Source of the DNA: Panulirus ornatus
Taxonomy: Eukaryota > Arthropoda > Malacostraca > Decapoda > Palinuridae
NCBI RefSeq assembly: GCF_036320965.1
Contig: NC_092249.1
Coordinates: 11,171,447 to 11,235,446, forward strand
Direction: 5' to 3'
DNA: 64,000 nucleotides
Under the pieces are notes generated by a model. That model made no database searches. It saw only the letters and a list, made by a program, of their open reading frames with translations, and was not told the DNA's origin. The translations under genes were made by a program, and so were the position numbers. This document shows, piece after piece, positions 34,155 to 43,712 of the stretch (the stretch's first letter is position 1; every line of letters starts with the position of its first letter).

Positions 34155-34376
34155 CAAGGGCTTATAACCATGGCCTGTGAGTAGCATTGTTGACTCTGTT
34201 GCACAAAATTGTACAAAGGGTATTAGCCGATGTTCTAGAAGAGATTTTACATTAGCACCCAATGGTACGGGAGGATGTGAGAAACCAAGTCCTTCTATTG
34301 CTGCAGTTGAAGAAGTTGCATTGTCTGATTCTGCTAAATCCCATATCAGCTCCTCTTCTAAGATTGCTAACATTAC
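34155..34376 (-). CDS. DYNC2I1: Internal exon of WDR60-like dynein-2 intermediate chain
   Basis: Read on the minus strand, this 222-bp exon is open throughout (74 codons, phase 0 at both ends). It is bounded by a T-rich acceptor ending in ttattacag and a donor reading ttg|gtaaga. The peptide starts VMLAILEEELIWDLAE and ends near LLTGHGYKPL. From memory of the family, this matches the segment of WDR60/DYNC2I1 just before its WD40 propeller, where a LLEE motif is followed by a short serine/proline-rich stretch and a hydrophobic strand. DYNC2I1 is an intermediate chain of the cytoplasmic dynein-2 motor for retrograde intraflagellar transport in cilia. The next exon on this strand (4422-4689) continues the same protein in matching phase. 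The identification is from recognition, not alignment; another WD40 intermediate chain is the main alternative. Confidence 0.72.
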
Positions 34377-34744
34377 CTGTAATAAAAATCATTCATAAGA
34401 AATCAGATTCGGTACATAGTATCTGAGACAGTTGATCTATTACTACTATCATTATCATCACTTTTCAGGCATACATAAGACCTCACAACCCCTTTACTGA
34501 GGATCCTGTAACTTTGAGACTGCTAAATGAGAAGAAGGAAAAATGATGGACTCCTTTGGAGAAAGAGCTTCCTTGACAAGACTGTACTGTCTTTTGTTGG
34601 CTGATGATGATAGAGCCTCATTAAAGGTGATTATTCACTTGCGATGTAATCTCAAGCAGATGCGAGTCTCGTTACACCTTTAAATATATCAAATCTATCT
34701 ATTACATCATGACTAAAGCAAGGTATCACTACGGAGTGTCATGT
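34377..34744. other. Intron with a Tigger-site paralogue
   Basis: Starts with the acceptor of the host exon. Bases 34580-34700 resemble 35848-35904 joined to 39266-39312, that is, the flanks of the Tigger insertion without the Tigger. The remainder is not recognised. Confidence 0.5.
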
Positions 34745-35060
34745 TTCAGGAGAGGAGAATTATATAGACCAGGTTAATGTTTCAAAAAAGTGTGAAAAAT
34801 ATTTGGAGAATAGGAGTGATTTGGATCTGGAAAATGTAATCAATAAAGTTGACAGAGATGCCTTTTGGAAAGAGCTAGAAATACAAATGGCAAGAGGAAG
34901 TTACTCAGGAATTCTTACTGTGAGGTGTGTCATAGATGGGCCATTTCACAGCATGTCAAACAATCAGGGCAAACCATGGAGTAGTTTGTGGGGCTATACT
35001 GTGAAAAGCAGACTCAGGTTTTGGTACACAGTATATGACAGCTAGAGACTGGATTTGTGT
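34745..35060 (+). mobile_element. Ancient family A LINE relic
   Basis: A decayed copy: KCEKYLEN, a broken DL..VINKVDRDAFWKEL (compare EKAYDRVDRDALWKVL), then a jump to 3' UTR remains (caaaccatgg, ttgtgggg, tatatgacagctagagactg). The middle and most of the RT are deleted. Confidence 0.65.
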
Positions 35061-35094
35061 AAATAAGGTTGCTACTTTTAAGTTATTGTACCAG

Positions 35095-35720
35095 GTAAAG
35101 GTGTAAGTGCTTAAACATTATGAGGAGGTGAACAGACAGCAGATATCAAGCATGCCCTTGGGCTTAGTGAATTTACTTTACAGACTAAAGGAGACTGCCA
35201 AGAGTGGAATATTAACAGTGCATCAATGATCTTGTATCATACAGAGAATGGAATTTATTTTGAGCATATAGACTGAACATCAATTTCATGAAAATGTTCC
35301 CATCAGCATGCTTGTGATAAAAGCAAAGGCCCAGAATATATATGATGACTTTGCAGTGGAAGAAGGAGCAGCAAAGATATTTCAAGCTAGTCATGGCTGA
35401 TTCACGAACTTCTGGAAATGCCACAAATATGACATCATCCAAGATGGTGAGGCTGCTTCTGCTGATGTTTTTGGAGCTGGAAATTTACCAGGAACCCCCA
35501 AGACCATTATGAAGAAATGTATTTATTCTCCTAAACAGACTTTTAAAGCAGACACACCAGGATTATCTTTGAAGAGAATTCCTTCGAGAATGTACATTTC
35601 CCATGAAAAGAAGCCAGCACCATGATTCTGTTTTTATGACCAGAATTCACTGCACAGTATTTACATTAAAGTATTTCATATTTCCTGGCACGTGCATGCT
35701 GTAGTTTTTCATTGGTATAA
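35095..35720 (+). pseudogene. Tigger/pogo transposase remnant, N-terminal half
   Basis: Broken frames read in order: a HTH-like KHYEEVNRQQ segment, a second DNA-binding part (VPISMLVIKAKAQ, FQASHGWF), then GEAASADV, YSPKQTFKADTPGL and KRIPSRMYISHEKKPAP. The last parts correspond to the first catalytic aspartate region of Tigger transposases (usually NADETGL, then K(K/R)(M/I)PSRTYI). Stops and indels are frequent. It ends in AT-rich non-coding sequence similar to 43500-43650. Confidence 0.65.
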
Positions 35721-36109
35721 CATTCATCATTGTCTTATCAATAATGAAATCCCCTAATATCCATTACTTACACTATTTGACATGAGTTTTGGGTTTACAT
35801 GACAGTTTTCTTGAATGTAACTATTATGTAAATCAAAAGGTCCCTGTACTGTCTTTCATCAATTGACAAGGATATAACCTCACTCAAGGTGGCTTTTCCC
35901 TTGATACAGGTTGAGCATCCCTAATCTGAAAATCCAAAATGCTCCAAAATCCGAAACTTTTGGGAGCAGCAACATGATGTTACAAGTGGAAAATTTCACA
36001 CATGACCTCGCTTGCCCGTACTGGTCTTTGATGCTCTGTTGGTGCCAGTTTGCTATAAACAATGGTCACTGCCAGGCCTACATGCATTACTTAATGTGTT
36101 TTTTGCTTA

Positions 36110-36465
36110 TTCTCTGCTCTGGTACAAAGATGTTGAAAATGTCAAAAAGGCTTGCAGATTATGAGGCTCCAGTTCTTCATTCACTGAACAATAGTGATAT
36201 AGCTGAAATGGTTCTGAATCAAGGTGATCGTTTTAAGAGACACTGAAGATGACTTTATTAACACTGCAGAAAAAGTGCCTCTAGATTATATGGTAAAAAT
36301 GTATGATGAACTTATTGAAGGACTAGAGCAGCATGCATTCATAACATAACAAGAAATCATGCCAGTTAACAAAATCAAAGAAAGACTTCTAAGACAAAAA
36401 CCATTGTTAGCAAGGCAGACAACTCTGGGGGAAACATTTAAAAAAGCCATTCAAAAAAGCTGAGG
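36110..36465 (+). pseudogene. Tigger transposase C-terminal remnant
   Basis: Frames read SKRLADYEAPVL, then DFINTAEKVPLDYMVKMYDE, LIEGLEQHAFIT, an in-frame stop, and KIKERLLRQKPLLARQ with ETFKKAIQ. The LIEGLEQ..F.T and RLLRQKPL..RQ.TL..TFKKA pattern is the usual end of Tigger/jerky-type transposases as I recall it. The catalytic core is missing; a large deletion joins the terminus to this end. Confidence 0.65.
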
Positions 36466-36658
36466 TTATAACACCTTAGCTTTCTGATGGTGCAGTGTTA
36501 CACAATTTTTGTTTCATGCACAAAATTATCAAAAATATTGTATAAATTACCTTCAGGCTATGTGCATAAGGTGCATATGAAACATAAATGGATCATGTGT
36601 TCAGACTTGTGTCCCATCCCCAAGACATCTCGTTATCTATTAACCATAATGACAAATG

Positions 36659-37172
36659 TGGAAAATAGGATGGTATGAAAACAAACAGGTTAGAGCAGAG
36701 ACATACCTCAACGTTTTGACCATTCAGCGGTCTTCCTTAGGAGATACTGACTCCAGCATTTGGCAGGACCAAATTCCCCAGCAAGTGATGGTCATCTGGA
36801 TGGATACCTTGGCTTGTCGCTCTCTGATTGGATCAGTTGTCCTGCTGTCTCCACTGCTTCACAGCAATCCGAGACCTTGTGTTAATGTCATCTTTGGTAG
36901 CAATGTAAGTGGCTTCTAACTTCTTTGTTATTTGTTTGTTTAGGCCCTCGTCCAGTATTCTTGTCTCGTCCCACTATATGGATATACAGCAATCCAATCA
37001 GAGAACAACACCCCAAGGCATCCAACTGGGTGACCATCACTTGCAGGGGATATGGCCCAGCTGAACTCTGGAATCAGTATCTCTTGGAGAAGACCGTTGA
37101 ATGGTCGAAATATTGCGGTAAGTCTCAGCTCTAACCTATTTGTTTCCATGCCATTCTGTTTTCCATAACTCA
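36659..37172. repeat. Fold-back with ~175-bp arms carrying hammerhead-like motifs
   Basis: Bases 36659-36832 and 36997-37172 are inverted copies with roughly 80% similarity by eye; the spacer is about 165 bases. Each arm has a stem AGACC..GGTC flanked by degenerate versions of the hammerhead core. In the right arm (37083-37113) GAAA is kept but CTGANGA reads TTGGAGA. In the left arm, read on the minus strand (36709-36748), it reads CTAAGGA and AAAA. Penelope-like elements are known to carry hammerheads in terminal repeats, so this may be such a terminus (inference). Confidence 0.6.
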
Positions 37173-37187
37173 CTGCTTTTTATCTTT

Positions 37188-39172
37188 TATTATACTTTGT
37201 CGCTGTCTCCCACATTAGCGAGATAATGCAAGGAAATAGACGAAAGAATGGCCCAACTCACCCACATATAATGTATATACATACATGCCCACATACACAC
37301 ATATGCATACCTATACATTTCAATGTATACATACATATACATACACAGACATATACATGTACATATTCATACTTGCTGCCCTCAGCCATTCCCATCACCA
37401 CCCCGCCACACATGAAATGGCACCCCCCTCCCCCTGCACGCGTGCGAGGTAGCACTAGGAAAAGACAACAAAGGCCACATTCATTCACACTCAGCCTCTA
37501 GCTGTTATGTGTAATGTACCGAAACCACAGCTCCCATTCCACATCTAGGCCCCACAAAACTTTCCATGGTTTACCCCAGACACTTCACACACCCTGGTTC
37601 AATCCACTGACAGCACGTTGACCCCAGTATACCACATTGTTCCGATTCACTCTATTCCTTCCACGCCTTTCACCCTCCTGCATGTTCAGGCCCCAATTAC
37701 TGAAAATCTTTTTCACTCCGTCTTTCCACCCCCAATTTGGTCTCCCACTTCTCGACCCCTCCACCTCTGACACTTATATCCTCTTTGTCAATCTTTCCTC
37801 ACTCATTCTCTCCATGTGACCAAACCATTTCAATACACCCTCTTCAGCTCTTTCAACCACACTCTTTTTTTACCATACATCTCTCTTACCCTTTCATTAC
37901 TTAGTCAATCAAACCACCTCGCACCACATATTGTTCTTAAACATCTCATTTCCAAAACATCCACCCTCCTCCATACAACCCTATCTATAGCCAATGCCTC
38001 ACAACCATATAACATTGTTGGAACCACTATTCCTTCAAACATACCCATTTTTGCTTTCCGAGATAATGTTCTCACCTTCCACACATTCTTCAACACTCCC
38101 AGAACTTTCATCCCCTCCCCCACCCTGTGACTCACTTCCACTTTCATGGTTCCATCCGCTGTTAAATCCACTCTCAGATATATAAAACACTTCACTTCCT
38201 CCAGTTTTTCTCCATTCAAACTTACCTCCCAATTCACTTGTCCCTCAACCCTACTGTACGTAATAACCTTCTCTCACACACTTTACCAAACTCAGTCATC
38301 AGCTTCAGTAGTTTCTCAACCGAATCAGCCACCTGCACTGTATCATCAGCGAACAACAACTGACTCACTTCCCAAGCTCTCTCATCCACAACTGACTGCA
38401 TACTTGCCCCTCTTTCCAAAACTCTTGCATTCACCTCCCTAACAACCCCATCCATTTACAAAGTAAACAACCATGGAGACATCACGCACCCCTGCCGCAA
38501 ACAGACATTCCCTGAGGACCAATGACTTTCCTCTCTTCCTATTCATACACATGCCTTACATCCTCGATAAAAACTTTTCACTGCTCCTAGCAACTTGCCT
38601 CCCACACCACATACTCTTAATACCTTCCACAGAGCATCTCTATCAACTCTATCATATGCCTTCTCCAGACCTGTAAATGCTACATACAAATCCATTTGTT
38701 TTTCTAAGTATTTCTCACATACATTCTTCAAAGCAAACATCTGATCCACACATCCTCTACCACTTCTGAAACCACACTGCTCTTTCCCAATCTGATGCTC
38801 TGTACATGCCTTCACTCTCTCATTCAATACCCTCCCATATAACTTCCCCGGAATACTCAACAAACTTATACCTTTATTCCCTTTGCCTTTGTACAATGGC
38901 ACTATGCACGCATTTTGCCAATCCTCAGGTACTTCACCGTGAGCCATACATACAGTGAATATCCTCACCAACCAGTCAACAGCACAGTCGCCCCCTTTTT
39001 CAATAAATTTCACTGCAATACCATCCAACTCTCATTTCCCCTCTCTTTCACCTCTAGCACCTTTCTCTTGACCTCTTGCCTCGTTCTTTTATACATCTCC
39101 CAGTCATTTGCACTATTTCCCTGCAAAAATCATCAAAATGCCTCTCTCTTCTCTTTCATAAATAATCTTACT
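37188..39172 (-). mobile_element. Family A LINE, old subfamily, inside Tigger
   Basis: Hairpin tail at 37200, long 3' UTR to about 37560, then broken C-terminal and RT frames (37585-37773, 37905-38237, 38234-38455, 38543-39028). A deletion at about 39028 joins GLDGI to the upstream ESWGE region. The 5' end stops near the EEVRLLV segment at the Tigger right terminus. Confidence 0.85.
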
Positions 39173-39312
39173 CATTATGTATAAGCATATATTCCAAAAT
39201 CCGAGAAATCCAAAATCCAAAACACTTCTGGTCCAAGGCATTTCGGATAAAATGCTAAACCTGTATAATCTCAGGCAGATGGAGTCCAGTCACACCTTTA
39301 AATTCATTATAT

Positions 39313-40793
39313 CTATGAGAAATACTTAGAAACGTAAATGGATATGTATGAAGCATTTATGGATCTGGAGAAGGCATATGATAGAGATGATAGAGAATAT
39401 ATGGTGTGGAAAGCAAGTTGTTAGAAGCAGTGAAAAGTTTTTATCGAGGATGTAAGGCATGTGTACGAGTAGGAAGAGAGGAAAGTGATTGGTTCTCAGA
39501 GAATGTCAGGTTGCAACGGATGCATGATGTTTCCATGGTTGTTTAATTTGTTTATGGATGGGGTTGTTAGGGAGGTAAATGCAAGAGTTTTGGAGAGAGG
39601 AGCAAGTATGCAGTCTGTTATGGATGAGAGAGCTTGGTAAGTAAGTCAGTTGTTGTTCGCTTATGATACAGCGCTGGTGGCTGATTCGGGTGAGAAACTA
39701 CAGAAACTGTTGACTGAGTTTGGTGAATAAGAGCAAGGTTATTAGGTACAGTAGGGTTGAGGGACAAGTCAACTGGGAGGTAAGTTTGAATGGAAAAACT
39801 GGAGGAAGTGAAGCGTTTTAGACATCTTGGAGAGGATTTGGCAGCAGATGGAACCATAGAAGCGAAAGTGAGTCATAGGGTGGGGAGGGGGCGAAAGTTC
39901 TGGGAGCGATGAAAAATGTGTAGAAGTCGAGAACGTTATCTTGGAAAGCAAAAATGGTAATGTTTGAAGGAATAGTGGTTCCAACAAAGTTATACGGTTG
40001 CGAGGCATGGGCTATAGGTAAAGTTGTGCGGAGGGTGGATGTGATGGAAATGAGATGTTTGAGGACAATATGTGGTGTGAGGTGGTTTGATTGAGTAAGT
40101 AATGAAAAGGTAAGAGAGATGTGTGGTAATAAAAAGCGTGGTTGAGAGAGCAGAAGAAGGTGTTTTGAAATAGTTTGGTCACATGGAGAGAATGAGTGAG
40201 GAAAGATTGACAAAGAGGATGTATGTGTCAGAGGTGGAGGGAACGAGAAGTGGAAGACCAAATTGGAGGTGGAAAGATGGAGTAAAAAAGATTCTGATTG
40301 ATTGGGGCCTGAACATGCAGGAGGGTGAAAGGCATGCAAGGAATAGTGTGAATTGGAACGATGTGGTATACCGGGGTAGACGTGCTGTCAATTGATTGAA
40401 CCAGGGCATCTGAAGCATCTGAGGTAAAACATGGAAAGTTCTGTGGGGTCTGGATGTGGAAAGGGAGATATGCTTTCGGTGCATTATACATGACAGCTAG
40501 AGACCGAGTGTGAACAAATTTGGCCTTTGTTGTCTACTCCTAGCACTACCTCGCACACATGCGGGGGGAGGGGGGGTTGTCATTTCATGTGTGGCGGGGT
40601 GGCGATGGGAATGAATAAGGGCAGACAACATGAATTATGTACACATGTAAATATGTATATGTCTGTGTGTGTATATAAATGTATACGTTGATATGTATAG
40701 GTATGTATAAGTGCGTGTGTGGATGTGTATGTATATGCATGTGTATGTTAGTGGGTTGGGCCATTCTTTTGTCTGTTTCCTTGTGCTACCTCC
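39313..40793 (+). mobile_element. Family A LINE, old subfamily, truncated at both ends
   Basis: Starts at EKYLE and runs through damaged RT motifs (FADD reads as FAYD near 39655) and the C-terminal region (40183-40395 is the clearest frame). It has most of the long 3' UTR to gtgctacctcc, where a minus-strand copy begins. The last ~30 bases of the LINE are missing. Confidence 0.85.
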
Positions 40794-43287
40794 ATTCAAA
40801 CTTACTTCCCAACTGACTTGTCCCTCAACTCTACTGTACCTAATAACCTTGCTCTTATTCACATTTACTCTCAGCTTTCTTCTTTCACATACTTTACCAA
40901 ACTCAGTCACCAACTTCTACAGTTTCTCACACGAATCAGCCACCAGCGCTGTATCATCAGTGAACAACAACTGACTTACTTCCCAAGCTCTCTCATCCAC
41001 AACAGACTGCATACTTACCCCTCTTTCCAAAATTCTTGCATTCACCTCCCTAACAACCCCATCCATAAACAAACTAAACAACCATGGAGACATCATGCAC
41101 CCCTGCCGCAAACCAACATTCACTGAGAACCAATCACTTTCCTCTCTTCCTCCTCATACACGTCTTACATCCTCGATAAAAACTTTTCCCTGCTTCTAAC
41201 AACTTGCCCCCAACACCATATATTCTTAATACCTTCCACAGAGCATCTCTATCAACGCAATCATATGACTTCTTCAGATCCATAAATGCTACATACAAAT
41301 CCATTTGCTTTTCTAAGTACTTCTCACATACATTCTTCAAAGCAAACACCTGATCCACACATCCTCTACCACTTCTGAAACCGCATTGCTCTTCCCCAAT
41401 CTGATGCTCTGTACATGCCTTCACCCTCTCAATCAATACCCTCCCATATAATTTACCAGGAATACTCAACAAACTTATACCTCTGTAATTTGAGCACCCA
41501 CTTTCATCCCCTTTGCCTTTGTACAATGGCACTATGCAAGCATTCCTCTAATCCTCAGGCACAGTCATACATACATTAAATAACCTTACCAACCAGTCAA
41601 CAACACAGTCACCCCCTTTTTTAATAAATTCCACTGCAATACCATCCAAACCCGCTGCCTTGCTGGCTTTCATCTTCTGCAAAGCTTTTACTACCTCTTC
41701 TCTGTTTACCAAATCATTCTCCCTAACCCTCTCACTTTGCACACCACCTCAACCAAAACACCCTATATCTGCCACTCTGTCATCAAACACATTCATAAAA
41801 CCTTCAAAATACTCATTTAATCTCCCTTTCACATCACCACTATTTGTTATCACCTCCCCATTAGCCCCCTTCACTAATGCTCCCATTTGTTCCCTTGTCT
41901 TACGCACTTTATTTACCTCCTTCCAAAACATCTTTTTATTCTCCCTAAAATTAAATGATACTCTCTCACCCCAACTCTCATTTGCCTTCTTTTTCACCTC
42001 TTGCATCCTTCTCTTGACCTCCTGCCTCCTTCTTTTATACATATCCCAGTCATTTGCATTATTTCCCTGCAAAAATCGTCCAAATGCCTCTCTCTTCTCT
42101 TTCACTAATAATCTTACTTCTTCATCCCACCACTCACTACCCTTTCTAATCTGCCCACCTCCCACGCTTCTCATGTCACAAGCATCTTTTGCGCTAGCAA
42201 TCACTGCTTTCCTAAATACATCCCATTTCTCCCCCACTCCCCAAATGTCCTTTGTTCTCACCTTTTTCCATTCTGTACTTAGTCTCTCCTGGCACTTCCT
42301 CACACAAGTCTCCTTCCGAAGCTCACTTACTCTCACCACTCTCTTCACCCAAACATTCTCTCTTCTTTTCTGAAAACTTCTACAAATCTTCACCTTCACC
42401 TCCACAAGATAATGATCAGGCATCCTTTCAGTTGCACCTCTCAGCACATTAACATCCAAAAGTCTCTCTTTCGTGCGCCTACCAATTAACATGTAATCCA
42501 ATAATGCTCTCTGACCATCTGTCCTACTTACATATGTATACTTATGTATATCTCTCTTTTTAAACCAGGTATTCCCAATCACCAGTCCTTTTTCAGCACA
42601 TAAATCTACAAGCTCTTCACCATTACTATTTACATCACTGAACACCCCATGTACACCAATCATTCCCTCAACTGCCACATTACTCACCTTTGCATTCAAA
42701 TCACCCATCACTATAACCCGGTCTCGTGCATCAAAACTACTAACACACTCACTCAGCTGCTCCCAAAACATGTGCCTCTCATGATCTCTCTTCTCATGCC
42801 CAGGTGCATATGCACCATCTCTCTCCATCCACTTTCAGTTTTACCCATATTAGTCTAGAGTTTACTTTCTTACTCTCTGTCACATACTCTCACCACTCCT
42901 GTTTCAGGAGTAGTGCTACTCCTTCTCTTGCTCTTGTCCTCTCACTAACCCCTGACTTTACTCCCAAGACATTCCAAAACCACATTTCCCCTTTACCCTG
43001 GAGCTTCCTTTCACTCAGAGCCAAAACATCCAGGTTCCTTTCCTCAAACATACTACCTATCTCTCCTTTTTTTCTCATCTTAGTTACATCCACACATTTA
43101 AACACCCCAATCTGAGTCTTCGAGGAGGATGAGCACTCCCCGTGTGTCTCCTTCTTCTGTTTCCCCTTTTAGAAAGTTAAAATACAAGGAGGGAAGGGTT
43201 TCTAGCCCTCGCTCCTGTCCCCTTTAATTGCCATCTACGACACGTGAGGAATGCGTGGGAAGTATTCTTTCTCCCCTTTCCCCTATC
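40793..43287 (-). mobile_element. Family A LINE, old subfamily, 5' end present, 3' end lost
   Basis: Contains the 5' UTR (to about 43287), nuclease (42890-43105, then 41749-42828 open for 359 residues with MGDLNAK and DYMLIGR) and RT to the SKVIRYSRVEGQV segment. The C-terminal region and 3' UTR are missing at the joint with the plus-strand copy, where both share cctcc. The start codon context is lost (ccccttttagaaag). Confidence 0.88.
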
Positions 43288-43299
43288 ATCTCAAATGAT

Positions 43300-43712
43300 A
43301 GGTAATTTTACAACTACCACAAAATCAAGATGGTGTGTCTACTTCTGTTGATGTCGTTCCTGGTGAAAATTTTCTGGAAACTTTTAAGACCATTATTGAA
43401 GAAGGGGTGATTTTCCTAAGTATATTCTTAATTTGGTAAAGAATGCATTCAAAAATATACATTTCCCTTCAAGAGAAGTCGGCACCAGGATTCAACGTCT
43501 CTTATTTTCAATTCTTAAAAACAAAATTCAGTGATGAGTTTGCAAATCATAATATTTTATAATTTTCTTGTATGTGTATACTGTAACTTTTCACTAGCAT
43601 AACATTCATTACTGTATTATCGAATATGGAAACCGTAAATTGCCATTATCAACACCATTCAGTTTAAGAATTTTCAACTTAACCACTTTAAAGCATATAA
43701 CTATTTCCTAAA
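43300..43712 (+). mobile_element. Tigger/pogo internal-deletion remnant
   Basis: Aligns by eye with 35425-35765: aagatggtg, agaccattat.gaaga, atacatttccc, gaagycrgcaccaggatt, then tagcataacattcat and tcttatc. The same coding part passes into the same non-coding part in both, so they look like members of one deletion-derived subfamily. Confidence 0.55.

Larger units (their letters stand above)
35907..39263 (+). mobile_element. Tigger/pogo DNA transposon with nested insertions
   Basis: The left terminus CAGGTTGAGCATCCC starts at 35907 and the right terminus ends ...GCTAAACCTG at 39263, in inverted orientation. Both are flanked by TA (35905-35906, 39264-39265), the expected pogo target. Sub-terminal blocks of repeated aaaatccgaaa/aaatccaaaa are typical of Tigger ends. 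Inside are a C-terminal transposase scrap, a fold-back, and an old LINE that accounts for about 2 kb of the length. Confidence 0.8.

Noticed and set aside
35911..36246. 111-codon plus-strand frame across the Tigger left end as a gene
   Set aside because: It begins inside the terminal repeat and only its last third matches transposase; it is a chance fusion.
36487..37173. Small frames around the fold-back (63-91 residues) as host exons
   Set aside because: They lie in inverted repeat arms, mirror each other and lack splice sites or recognisable domains.
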